Source: Firmicutes bacterium HGW-Firmicutes-3 | GTDB lineage: Bacteria > Bacillota > Clostridia > Lachnospirales > Vallitaleaceae | Length of the DNA: 35,177 nt | Direction: 5' to 3' | Assembly (NCBI GenBank): GCA_002841435.1 | Contig: PGZS01000008.1 | Span: forward strand, 1 to 35,177 | Shown: positions 1 to 8,399 of the stretch, in pieces | Layout: every line of letters begins with the position of its first letter | How positions within the stretch are numbered: position 1 is the stretch's first letter | The notes under the pieces: generated by a model | Seen by the model: only the letters and a program-made list of their open reading frames with translations | Told to the model about the DNA's origin: nothing | Databases searched by the model: none | Translations under genes and position numbers: made by a program

Positions 1-116
1 TAAGTAAGCATCAAGCTAATGATAGAAACCTTCAAAGTAGAATTCTAATAAAATTAGATATTAACTTTGGAGGCTTTTTATGTTATAAAATAGAGAATAG
101 GGTAAGTTATAATGAA

Positions 117-145
117 TTGACAACTATTAGCATTGGTAAGATAAT
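117..145 (+). promoter_or_regulatory. Candidate sigma-A promoter ahead of the broken chemoreceptor gene
   Basis: A perfect TTGACA (117-122) is followed after 17 bp by GATAAT (140-145), five of six matches to the -10 consensus. Transcription would start near 152 and leave a leader of about 170 nt before the ATG at 321. No riboswitch motif was recognised in that leader. The rest of 1-320 holds nothing else I can support; a short open frame from 3 to 158 at the window edge overlaps this promoter and is not called. Confidence 0.5.
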
Positions 146-320
146 ATACTTATATTAATATACAAACAGTTGTCTACTTCTTTTATGAGATAATCTTAGA
201 AGGTAAACTATGATGCTAACTTTAAACATTGATGAATCCAATGGTGTATTCTGAGACTTTTACTAATAATACTAATATTAACAAACGTTTTGGTGATCAA
301 TAAATATTATGGAGAGTAGA

Positions 321-1414
321 ATGATAGAGTTCGATAGAAAAATCATACATAGATTCATTGTAATCGTCTCTATTTCATTCATATTGATTTTATTAGTTAA
401 TAGAGAGGGCATTTCAAAGAGTTCAGTAAACAGAGAACATTTGTGTTTACAACCACCTTTAATTGAACAAGGAAGCATTGATTTGGATAACTGGGATTTG
501 GATACACATGGTAATGTTAAACTGGATGGAAATTGGGAATTTATTGGAACCAACAGATATTACCGGGTGAATTTGGGCTTGTTAATGCACAATTGACTGG
601 GCATTTTCCATTACCTCTTTATTGGAACAAATATGATGCTTTAAATCTTTCTTCAAAAGGTTACGCTACATATTGTGTTGTTATTAGCACCTCAAATATA
701 TACGATATTCTTAAACATTATGGTATCGGAAAAATGCTCGATGAAAATAAAATAAATATAAAAGAAGTTAAGATCGCTGCTGGAGAGATAGAAGCACGTA
801 AAGAAGAAGGTTTTAAAATACTGAAAGAATTGATTCATAAAACGGGTGAGAATAACAAAGCTTCTCAGACAATTTATAAAATCATTGTCGGTAATAATGA
901 AAGTGCAGAAAAAATTGAGAGTAAGAGTGGTATGATTCAAAACATAGCAAATCAGAGAAATCTTTTGGCTTTAAATGCAGCTATAGAAGCTGCAATGGCA
1001 GGAGAAGCAGGAAAAGGATTTGCTGTAGTTGCAGAAGAAATAAGAAAACTCGCGGAACAATCTAATGCATTTACAAAAGAAATCAAAGTGATTATTGATG
1101 AGCTAAAAAGTCAATCTCAATATGCTGTAGACACGATGAACACTGTCAAAGTCATTGTAGATGCACAAAATGCAAGCGTCGAAAAAACTGAGCAACAATT
1201 TGAAATGATAGCAACAGCAGTTAATAGCACCAACGTAGTAGTTGATAGGATTTCAAATTCATCAGTAAAATTGGAAATGATAAAAGACAAAATAATAGCA
1301 GTTATGGAGAATTTATCCGCCATAGCAGAAGAAAATGCTGCCAGTACTGAAGAAGCATCTGCCACAATCGAGGAACAATCAGCGTCGAATCATGAAATTG
1401 CAATATTGCTGTAA
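321..1414 (+). pseudogene. Broken chimera: 7TMR-DISM-like sensor N-terminus joined to an MCP signalling domain
   Basis: The ATG at 321 follows GGAGAG at 311-316. The first frame gives an N-terminal hydrophobic segment (about residues 9-26) and then a stretch like the extracellular DISM sensor domain (LDGNWEF). That frame breaks at the TTT run 540-542; adding one T would continue it into [12 protein letters not shown] in the next frame, open to 1414. After [10 protein letters not shown] the sequence jumps, without further membrane segments or HAMP, into a chemotaxis-receptor cytoplasmic domain with the conserved tip [20 protein letters not shown] (usual arginine replaced by methionine) followed by [18 protein letters not shown]. 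The C-terminus also stops abruptly after [10 protein letters not shown] infer a frameshift plus a large internal deletion, so the product is probably non-functional. The MCP part could only be made as a soluble fragment from a weak internal start such as TTG at 533. Confidence 0.75.
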
Positions 1415-1446
1415 AATTGAACTTATGATGGAGGTGGTTTTGATTA

Positions 1447-3987
1447 ATGATAACTGAGGATAGTCATAATCTGAAACTGATTTCAGACAGAAAATTACTC
1501 GAAGAAAAGCATAAAAAATTTTTTGATCTTTCTCATGACATGATGGGTACTGCAAATACGGAAGGATACTTTGTTGAGCTTAACTTAGCCTTTGAGCAAA
1601 TTCTTGGATGGCGTATCGAAGAGTTGTTAAGTAAACCTTATTTGAATTTTGTCCATGCTGAGGACTGTGAATCGACGATTCAAGTAGCTGCACAGTTGGC
1701 AGAAGGTGTCAAAGTGGTATCTTTCTTAAATCGTTACAACTGTAAAGATGGCACGTATAGGTGGTTATCGTGGAATTTATCACCAGATACGGAGGATTCG
1801 CTTATATACTTTGTTGCGAGAGATGTCACTAAACAGATTATTGTTAAAGAGAATTTAGAAAAAAAATTTTTAGAAAATGAATATTTTCTTCGTTCTACGA
1901 TTGATAATATTCAAGGCGTTGTTTATCATTGTAATAATGATGAAAAATGGACCATGAAATATTTAAGTCTAGGGTGTTATGAATTGACTGGTTATAGGCC
2001 AGACGAGTTGATTGACAATTCGATGGTAAGCTTTGAAAGCCTTGTAGTAGAGAAGTACAAGTTAAATTTACTGTCCTTATCAAACTCTTTTTTTGAACAT
2101 GAATATGAAATACAGACTAAAAATAAAGAAATTAAATGGGTACTTGATCGTGGTAAAACGATTTATTCAGATGAGGGTCAAGCAATTAGACAAGAAGGGA
2201 TTCTTACGGATATAACAGCCATTAAGATTATAGAAAGTGAGTTAAAAGAGTCAAAAGACCAACTTCGATTAGTGGCAGATAATATTTCGGAAGTTGTATG
2301 GCTTCGATCCACTGATAATTCGAGTATAGTGTTTGTCAATTCCGCCTTTGAAGAGGTTTGGGGCATTTCTTGTGCAGAACTATATAAAAATCCATTGATT
2401 TTTATGGAGACGATATATGAGGCAGACTTTGAGCAGGTCTTTATGGCATACAAACAGTATGAAGAGAGTGGTTGCTTTGACATGAGTTATCGAATTGTTA
2501 GATCAGATGGACAAATTAGATGGATTCATGCAAAAACGAAGGAAGCTAAAAATAGTAGAAATGAAATCGTAGGACATGTAGGAAGTGCTAGAGATATTAC
2601 AGATTTGAAAAATAACGAAGAGAAATTAGAAAAATTTGTTTATACCCTTTACCAAAAAGATCAATACTTGAATTCTATAATGGAAACTCAAGAGGAAATG
2701 ATTTGTAGATTTCTGCCGGATACTACCTTGACGTTTGTTAATAAAGCTTATTGCAAATTCTTGAAGCATACGGAGGATCAACTAATTGGAAGGAAGTTTC
2801 TAGAGTTGATTCCCAAAACTGAACATAGGGAAATCATGAGTCATTTAGGTAGCTTAAACCTGAATAATCCTTCAGTTTCATATATACAGCAGATTTTTGA
2901 CGATGAAAATAATGAGATTTGGCAAGAATGGGTAGATACAGCCATATTCAACCATGATAATAAGATTCTTGAATATCAAGGTGTAGGACGAGACATTACT
3001 AGTAAAAAATTGATAGAGCAAGAAATTGCAAACAGTTTAGATTTATTGCAAAAAACGCAAAGCATTGCAAAAATTGGAAGTTATGAAGTTGATTTAATTG
3101 GTGACACATGTAAGAGTTCACCATTTTTAAATGAATTGCTTGGAATTGATTCATTGGAAATGCATCCACTAAAACTTTGGCCAATGCTTATTCATATTGA
3201 TGATAAAGAAAGAGCATTGCGTGCTCATTATGAATCCGTTATTAATGGGAGCGACTTTAATCAAGACTACAGAATAATTCGTGAAAAAGACGGTGTTGAG
3301 CTATGGGTTCATGATATTGGTTCCATCGAGTTTGATAAAGAAGGAACACCTTTAAAATTAAGTGGCACTATAATGGATATTACAAATCAGATGCAATTAA
3401 TTAATGAATTAAAATTACTGAATCAGAAAATAACAACAGCGTATGATACTACAATTGAAGGATGGGCTTACGCTCTGGAGATGAAAGAAGAAGAGACAAA
3501 AGAACATAGTGTAAGAGTGACTGACCTCACTTTAAATATTGCAAAAAAACTTAATATAGATGAAAAAAACTTAGTTCATATTAAGCGAGGTGCAATCCTT
3601 CATGACATAGGCAAAATGGCTATCCCTGATTCTATTTTATTAAAGCCAGGGAAGCTTGATGAAAATGAATGGGTGATTATGAAGAAACATCCGGAATACG
3701 CGTTTGAAATGTTATCTAATATCGAGTTTTTAGAGCCTGCTCTTGATATTCCATATTGTCATCATGAAAAATGGGATGGAACTGGATATCCAAGGGCTTT
3801 AAAGGGAGAAGAAATTCCTATTGCAGCACGTGTTTTTGCTGTCGTAGATGTTTTTGATGCTTTAATTAGTGAGCGGCCCTATAAAAAAGCCTGGGATAAA
3901 GATGAAGCATTAAATCATATATTTGAAAGTAGTGGTAGTCACTTCGATCCTAAGGTGATTGAAGCTTTTAAAGATGTTTTAAAATAA
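1447..3987 (+). CDS. Five-PAS HD-GYP cyclic-di-GMP phosphodiesterase
   Basis: This 846-residue protein has no membrane segment or signal peptide, so it is a soluble cytoplasmic sensor. Five PAS/PAC modules run in tandem at about residues 22-128, 143-260, 271-388, 405-520 and 533-648; each ends in the PAC-type motif seen as ARDVT, LTDIT, ARDIT, GRDIT or IMDIT. A short helix leads to an HD-GYP domain (about 665-845) with EHSVRV, HDIGK (719-723) and HHEKWDGTGYP (772-782), so the metal ligands and the GYP signature are intact. HD-GYP proteins hydrolyse cyclic-di-GMP to pGpG or GMP. There is no GGDEF or kinase domain, so PAS-sensed signals should act directly on hydrolysis. GGAGGTGG at 1430-1437 supports the ATG at 1447. 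It lies 32 bp after the dead chemoreceptor and may have been its co-transcribed partner. Confidence 0.93.
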   Translation: MITEDSHNLKLISDRKLLEEKHKKFFDLSHDMMGTANTEGYFVELNLAFEQILGWRIEELLSKPYLNFVHAEDCESTIQVAAQLAEGVKVVSFLNRYNCKDGTYRWLSWNLSPDTEDSLIYFVARDVTKQIIVKENLEKKFLENEYFLRSTIDNIQGVVYHCNNDEKWTMKYLSLGCYELTGYRPDELIDNSMVSFESLVVEKYKLNLLSLSNSFFEHEYEIQTKNKEIKWVLDRGKTIYSDEGQAIRQEGILTDITAIKIIESELKESKDQLRLVADNISEVVWLRSTDNSSIVFVNSAFEEVWGISCAELYKNPLIFMETIYEADFEQVFMAYKQYEESGCFDMSYRIVRSDGQIRWIHAKTKEAKNSRNEIVGHVGSARDITDLKNNEEKLEKFVYTLYQKDQYLNSIMETQEEMICRFLPDTTLTFVNKAYCKFLKHTEDQLIGRKFLELIPKTEHREIMSHLGSLNLNNPSVSYIQQIFDDENNEIWQEWVDTAIFNHDNKILEYQGVGRDITSKKLIEQEIANSLDLLQKTQSIAKIGSYEVDLIGDTCKSSPFLNELLGIDSLEMHPLKLWPMLIHIDDKERALRAHYESVINGSDFNQDYRIIREKDGVELWVHDIGSIEFDKEGTPLKLSGTIMDITNQMQLINELKLLNQKITTAYDTTIEGWAYALEMKEEETKEHSVRVTDLTLNIAKKLNIDEKNLVHIKRGAILHDIGKMAIPDSILLKPGKLDENEWVIMKKHPEYAFEMLSNIEFLEPALDIPYCHHEKWDGTGYPRALKGEEIPIAARVFAVVDVFDALISERPYKKAWDKDEALNHIFESSGSHFDPKVIEAFKDVLK

Positions 3988-4046
3988 TCATCGATTCGAT
4001 TTAGAAACCTACTGCTTGGTTCAGAAGTAACTCAATAGAATGAATT

Positions 4047-4080
4047 AAAGCCAATGAATAGATGACATTCATTGGCTTTC
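4047..4080 (+). terminator. Rho-independent terminator after the PAS-HD-GYP gene
   Basis: A perfect 13-bp stem (AAAGCCAATGAAT at 4047-4059 with its complement at 4067-4079) encloses a 7-nt loop and runs into TTTCTCTT. It separates the signalling gene from the VTC-CotH island. Confidence 0.85.
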
Positions 4081-4191
4081 TCTTGCGTTAAATGAAAAGG
4101 TAACTTTCGTGTAACAGTATACCCCACTCCGAGCCAGATTGCTCCAGCATAGTGTATTGCGAACGTCACAAATAGCAAAAAAAGAATAAAA

Positions 4192-4246
4192 GTTCAGCTA
4201 AAGTTCAGACAGCCAACAATATATGTTCAGGTATATATGGTATTAT
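4192..4246 (+). promoter_or_regulatory. Phased GTTCAG boxes and candidate promoter of the VTC-CotH island
   Basis: GTTCAG occurs at 4192-4197, 4203-4208 and 4225-4230, start-to-start distances of 11 and 22 bp, so all three face the same side of the helix. The first two extend to AAAGTTCAG. A -10-like TATTAT lies at 4241-4246. Direct repeats with about 11-bp spacing are typical binding sites for OmpR/PhoB-family regulators, and one is encoded at 7690-8394 in the same gene set; that it binds here is inference. A start site near 4253 would exclude the ATG at 4237 and fit the ATG at 4279. Confidence 0.5.
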
Positions 4247-4278
4247 ACGTTTTAGACAAGCCTGAAAGGTGTGAAAAC

Positions 4279-4947
4279 ATGAATAGCAGACATGAGTTAA
4301 AGTACCATATCAACGCATCGGACTATGCGCAGTTACGGGCGAGGTTGCAGGCTGTGGCAAAGCCGGACGAAAACGCTGGGGATGATGGCGGTTATATAGT
4401 TCGCAGCCTTTACTTTGATAATTACTCGGACAAGGCTGTGGTTGAAAAGTTATCGGGACTAAGCCGAAGGGAAAAATTCAGGCTGCGGTATTACAACGAC
4501 GACACATCATTTATCCGGCTCGAAAGAAAGAGCAAGGCAAACCGGCTGTCTTATAAAGAAAACGTGGCAATCACGGAAGAGCAATGCTTGGCATTGTTAA
4601 AGGGTGAATACGAATGCCTTAAAACCCCGGATGCACCGTTGTTAATGGAACTATACACAAAAATCCGTTATCAAAACCTGCGTCCAAGAAGCATTATGGA
4701 ATATCATCGAGAAGCCTACAATTACCTCGCGGGGAATGTGCGGGTTACGTTCGACAGCAACATCAGAACATCAAACAATGTCACGAGCTTTCTGAATCCG
4801 CATATGACCACCATTTCGGCTGCAAATACGATGATCCTGGAAATCAAGTATGATGGGTTTCTCCCGGACATTATCCGCGACATACTTCAAATCGGCTGGC
4901 GCAATCAAACAGAGTTTTCCAAATATGTGATAGGAAGGCTTGTATAA
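4279..4947 (+). CDS. VTC-domain (polyphosphate polymerase-like) protein
   Basis: The 222-residue product is a single VTC domain, the tunnel fold (CYTH/TTM-like) of yeast Vtc4, which makes polyphosphate from ATP. The hallmark charged strands are present: RHELKY near the N-terminus, RSLYFDN, REKFRLRYYN, RLERKSK, EYHREAY, RVTFDSNI and ILEIKYDG near the C-terminus. It has no membrane segment or SPX domain, as is common for bacterial members. An upstream in-frame ATG at 4237 exists, but the one at 4279 has AAAGG at 4265-4269 and puts the conserved RHELKY at the N-terminus, so I prefer it. It is first in a run of five genes with DUF4956, CotH and a two-component pair. Substrate and product are unproven. 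DNA here is clearly richer in G+C than upstream (37 of 60 bases at 4321-4380 against 19 of 60 at 3481-3540, hand counts). Confidence 0.9.
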   Translation: MNSRHELKYHINASDYAQLRARLQAVAKPDENAGDDGGYIVRSLYFDNYSDKAVVEKLSGLSRREKFRLRYYNDDTSFIRLERKSKANRLSYKENVAITEEQCLALLKGEYECLKTPDAPLLMELYTKIRYQNLRPRSIMEYHREAYNYLAGNVRVTFDSNIRTSNNVTSFLNPHMTTISAANTMILEIKYDGFLPDIIRDILQIGWRNQTEFSKYVIGRLV

Positions 4948-4974
4948 TAAACGAATAAATAGGAGGAAACAATC

Positions 4975-5643
4975 ATGCTAGAACAAATTTTCAATTTCAG
5001 CTATTTGGACAGGGCAGCAACTTTTTCCATTCCCGATATACTGGTGGCGTTGCTCATATCGTTTGCCGTCGGTTTATTCATCTTCTTTGTCTATACAAAG
5101 ACTTTCAAAGGCGTAATGTACTCATCGGCTTTCGGAGTTTCGTTGATTGCGATGAATATGCTTATATGTCTTATCATTATGACGGTATCTTCGAATCTGC
5201 TAATTAGTCTTGGAATGATAGGGGCACTGTCCATCGTTCGTTTTAGAACAGTGGTAAAAGAACCTCTCGACCTTGTGTACTTATTCTGGTCAATCACGCA
5301 AGGTATTGTCGTCGGTGCGGGGCTTATCCCTATGGCAGTGATCAGCTCTGTAGTAATAGGTCTTATGCTGTTTATATTTGTCCATCGTAAGACAAACGAC
5401 ACGCCATATGTGGTTGTGATCAGTTGCTCTGATGAAAAAGCGGAAGAGCAATCGCTTGATTTATTGAACAGCCACACAAAGAAGAATGTTGTCAAAGCAA
5501 AGAGCGTATCAAAAAAAGGTGTGGAGCTGACAGTCGAGGTGCGGTTGAAAGAATCATCGTCACAATTTGTAAATGCACTTTTGGCAATCGAGGGTGTTCA
5601 CAACGCGACGCTTGTTTCCTATAACGGTGAATATTATATGTAA
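4975..5643 (+). CDS. DUF4956 family integral membrane protein
   Basis: This 222-residue protein has about four membrane segments (roughly residues 20-40, 48-75, 78-92 and 112-136), including the family-like core LGMIGALSIVRFRTVVKEP. A soluble C-terminal domain of about 80 residues follows (VVVISCSDEKAEEQS to the end) that looks like a small ferredoxin-like or ACT-like regulatory fold, which is a guess. The start follows AGGAGG, 27 bp after the VTC gene. DUF4956 proteins are often found beside VTC-domain and CotH proteins, suggesting a membrane partner for whatever the VTC protein makes or modifies; no biochemical function is established to my knowledge. Confidence 0.88.
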   Translation: MLEQIFNFSYLDRAATFSIPDILVALLISFAVGLFIFFVYTKTFKGVMYSSAFGVSLIAMNMLICLIIMTVSSNLLISLGMIGALSIVRFRTVVKEPLDLVYLFWSITQGIVVGAGLIPMAVISSVVIGLMLFIFVHRKTNDTPYVVVISCSDEKAEEQSLDLLNSHTKKNVVKAKSVSKKGVELTVEVRLKESSSQFVNALLAIEGVHNATLVSYNGEYYM

Positions 5644-5672
5644 GAGGAATTAACCGGGAAGGATGTGCCAAA

Positions 5673-7661
5673 ATGATAACAAGTAAATACATCGTGATCA
5701 TCACCGCCGTGGCCATGGTTCTCAGTTTTTTAACTTGCGGGTTTATTGTATACGCGGCCAACACATTTGATACGGCTCGTTTTCCCGAATATCAGAAAAG
5801 GCTGTTCGGTGAAGAGGCTGTTACCATTGATATTCAGGTGAGCGAGGATGATTGGCAAGGACTGCTTGATAACGCACAAGCTAAGGAGTGGATTTCCGCC
5901 GATCTGGTAGTCAACGGTCAGAAGTTTAGCACCATAGGCATACGAACAAAGGGCAATTCTAGCCTTTCGATGGGAAACAGGATGGGCGGTTCGTCTGATG
6001 GCAATTACAGTCTGCAATTTAAAGCCAATAAGTATATCAAAGGACAGACTTTTTACGGGCTGGATGTCTTAAGCGTAAACAACATGGTGGGCGATGCGAC
6101 CTATATGAAGGATTATATTGCTTACGATATTATGAACTATATCGGCGTGGCGACGCCGCTGACCAATTATGCCAGTGTCACAGTCAATGGAGAGGATTAC
6201 GGTTTCGGAATTATGCTGGAACGGTACGAACAGTCCTTTTTGGATAGGGTTTATAATTCCACTTCCGGGCAGTTGTACAATGTAAAAATCGGGATGGGAA
6301 TGCACGGAGATTTTGAAGATATGCGGCAAAATGTCGAAAACAGTTTTCCAAGCAGACGGCAAGACGTCAATAACACCGAGCTCCCCGCTGTGCCGGACGG
6401 CACTTCTCAGCAAGTCGACGGTAGTACTGAAATTCCCACTGTTCCAGGCGGCGAACGTCCCCAAGGCGGCGGTTCGCTGGTGTATACTGACAATAACATC
6501 AGCAGTTACAGCTCGATATTTGACAACGCTGTGTTCAACAACAACTCGGATAGCGACAAACAACGCGTCATCACGGCTTTGGAAAACATGAACGCAGGAA
6601 CCGATTTAGAAAAATACATTGATGTAGACGCTACTTTGCGTTATTTCGCAGCACACACGGTGATGGTCAACCTGGATAGCTATACATCCAACATGGCGCA
6701 GAACTATTATCTCTATGAGCGCGACGGCGAATTAACCATTCTGCCTTGGGATTATAACCTTTCTTTTGGAGGCATGTCCTTTGGAGACTCTTCAGGTGCT
6801 TCTGACGTTGTGAATTACCCCATCGACACTCCGGTCAACGGTGTGGCCATGGAGGACAGGCCACTGCTGAACAAGTTGTTGGAAGTTGATGAATACATGC
6901 AAAGATACCATGAGTACCTGCGGCAAATAGTTGAAGGGTATTTTGAAAGCGGCTTATATGAAAGCACAATACGCGAGCTAGACACGAAGATCAATGACTA
7001 TGTAAAAAGTGACGTTTCTGCTTTTTTCACATATGAGCAGTATGAAGCTTCGCTGTCGCATCTTATCGAGCTTGGACTTTTACGCGCTGAAAGTATAAGG
7101 GGTCAGCTAGATGGGACGATCCCGACCACATCGAGCCGGCAAAATGACGACATGTCTTCCTTGATAGACGCTTCCAGCGTCAATCTTTCCGCCCTCGGCT
7201 CTATGGGCGGACAGCAAGGCAAGGGGGGACAGCAACCTGGAGACATAGGCGCTATGGGTATGTTTGACATGGAACAAATGCAGCAAGCTATGCCAATACT
7301 CACGGAAGCAGATGGTGAATTGACCAATGAAGCGAAAGACGCACTTTTAGAGTTGGGTTTATCAGAAGAGCAGATAGGGTCACTTGCTGACATGCAGAAC
7401 AGTTTTCCGGGCATGGGAGGTATCGGCGGTATGCCAGATAGGGAGAGGCAAACCAGTTCCTCCGGCGGTGGTCAAGGGAATATACCGGACGAAAACGCAA
7501 ACGGCACGGAGGGAATTAACAGGCAAAAATGGAACAACGCAGGAGGTATGGTGGTATCAACCAGCTCTAATACAAGCTACGCCGTACTAATTGTTATTAT
7601 GTTGATTGTACTGGCTGGCGCAACTGCTTTTGTCGCAAAACCAAGAAGGACTAGATTATAG
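5673..7661 (+). CDS. CotH-family kinase-like protein, exported and C-terminally anchored
   Basis: The 662-residue product has an N-terminal hydrophobic signal or anchor (about 7-29) and a CotH domain (about 45-470). Visible landmarks are GIRTKGNSS (89-97), GEDYGFGIMLERYEQ (about 173-187) and ILPWDYNLSFGG with a conserved aspartate at 360. Bacillus CotH is an atypical, Fam20C-like protein kinase that phosphorylates coat proteins; kinase activity here is inferred from the family. Low-complexity Gly/Pro/Thr/Val segments interrupt the domain (about 235-267). A Gly/Gln/Met-rich tail (about 510-625) leads to a C-terminal membrane helix (about 633-653) ending in basic residues. The catalytic part should therefore face outside, tethered by the tail. 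GGGAAGG lies 10 bp before the ATG. It is third in the island, followed by the two-component genes. Confidence 0.9.
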   Translation: MITSKYIVIITAVAMVLSFLTCGFIVYAANTFDTARFPEYQKRLFGEEAVTIDIQVSEDDWQGLLDNAQAKEWISADLVVNGQKFSTIGIRTKGNSSLSMGNRMGGSSDGNYSLQFKANKYIKGQTFYGLDVLSVNNMVGDATYMKDYIAYDIMNYIGVATPLTNYASVTVNGEDYGFGIMLERYEQSFLDRVYNSTSGQLYNVKIGMGMHGDFEDMRQNVENSFPSRRQDVNNTELPAVPDGTSQQVDGSTEIPTVPGGERPQGGGSLVYTDNNISSYSSIFDNAVFNNNSDSDKQRVITALENMNAGTDLEKYIDVDATLRYFAAHTVMVNLDSYTSNMAQNYYLYERDGELTILPWDYNLSFGGMSFGDSSGASDVVNYPIDTPVNGVAMEDRPLLNKLLEVDEYMQRYHEYLRQIVEGYFESGLYESTIRELDTKINDYVKSDVSAFFTYEQYEASLSHLIELGLLRAESIRGQLDGTIPTTSSRQNDDMSSLIDASSVNLSALGSMGGQQGKGGQQPGDIGAMGMFDMEQMQQAMPILTEADGELTNEAKDALLELGLSEEQIGSLADMQNSFPGMGGIGGMPDRERQTSSSGGGQGNIPDENANGTEGINRQKWNNAGGMVVSTSSNTSYAVLIVIMLIVLAGATAFVAKPRRTRL

Positions 7662-7689
7662 GTCGCAATTATCGTAATAACACAGTATA

Positions 7690-8394
7690 ATGAGATGTAA
7701 GAAGAGGGGTGATGTCATAGCTAAAATACTGATATGTGACGATGAGCCGGGGCTACGCTCCGTAATAAAACGATACGCGGCGTTCAACGGGCATGAAACT
7801 GTCGAAGCGGGAGATGGCTTAGAAGCGGTAGAAGCCTGTAAGCGAGAATCCTTCGACATCATCATCATGGACGTTATGATGCCGGAACTCGATGGATTCT
7901 CGGCGGTCAGGAAGATTCGCACAACCTCCAATGTTCCTGTTATAATGCTCTCGGCCAGAGGGGAGGAATACGACAAGGTTCTTGGCTTTGAGGTAGGTGT
8001 TGATGATTATGTTGTCAAACCTTTTTCTTCCAAAGAAATTATGCTGAGGATCGGCGCAATTTTGAAGAGAACAGGAAAAAGCGCCGTTGATGAGGAGGGC
8101 CATTTGGTTTTTGCAAAAGAAGGGTTTAAGGCTGACATAACTGCATATAAGGTGTTCGTTAGCGGTGAACAGGTGAAGTTGGCCCCAAAGATGTATGATT
8201 TGTTGTTTTTCCTGATCAGGAACAAGAATATAGCCATCCCCCGCGATAAAATTTTGACTGAGGTATGGGGTTTTGATTATTGCGGTGACGACAGAACGCT
8301 GGATACACACATGAAACTGTTGAGAAAGGCAATGGGGCCTTATGCCAATTTTATCACGACCTTGCGCGGATTGGGTTATAGGTTCGAGGGGTAA
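7690..8394 (+). CDS. OmpR/PhoB-family response regulator
   Basis: A receiver domain (about residues 11-125 counted from the ATG at 7690) has the acidic pair DDE, the phospho-acceptor Asp61 in IIIMDVMMP, and Lys110 in VVKPF. A winged-helix Trans_reg_C domain follows (about 140-234, ending TTLRGLGYRF). The start is uncertain. The ATG at 7690 has no clear ribosome binding site and adds the odd leader MRCKKRGDV. A strong AGAGGGG at 7703-7709 lies 7 nt before an in-frame ATA at 7717, which would give the expected N-terminus (M)AKILICDDE. The adjacent histidine kinase gene begins 5 nt after the stop, so they form a two-component pair. It probably regulates its own island through the GTTCAG boxes at 4192-4230, by inference. 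Confidence 0.95.
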   Translation: MRCKKRGDVIAKILICDDEPGLRSVIKRYAAFNGHETVEAGDGLEAVEACKRESFDIIIMDVMMPELDGFSAVRKIRTTSNVPVIMLSARGEEYDKVLGFEVGVDDYVVKPFSSKEIMLRIGAILKRTGKSAVDEEGHLVFAKEGFKADITAYKVFVSGEQVKLAPKMYDLLFFLIRNKNIAIPRDKILTEVWGFDYCGDDRTLDTHMKLLRKAMGPYANFITTLRGLGYRFEG

Positions 8395-8399
8395 TCATC

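Noticed and set aside
3-158. Open frame of about 51 codons at the left edge
   Set aside because: It overlaps a TTGACA/GATAAT promoter, has no family resemblance beyond its first few residues, and AT-rich DNA gives such frames by chance.
152-320. Possible cyclic-di-GMP riboswitch ahead of the chemoreceptor remnant
   Set aside because: The conserved GEMM elements could not be found, although the downstream genes would fit such control.
4237-4278. Upstream ATG for the VTC-domain gene
   Set aside because: It lies at the -10 region of the likely promoter, lacks a ribosome binding site and adds residues outside the conserved domain.
5091-6563. Long minus-strand open frames opposite the DUF4956 and CotH genes
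   Set aside because: They mirror well-supported plus-strand genes in G+C-richer DNA and show no domains or ribosome binding sites.
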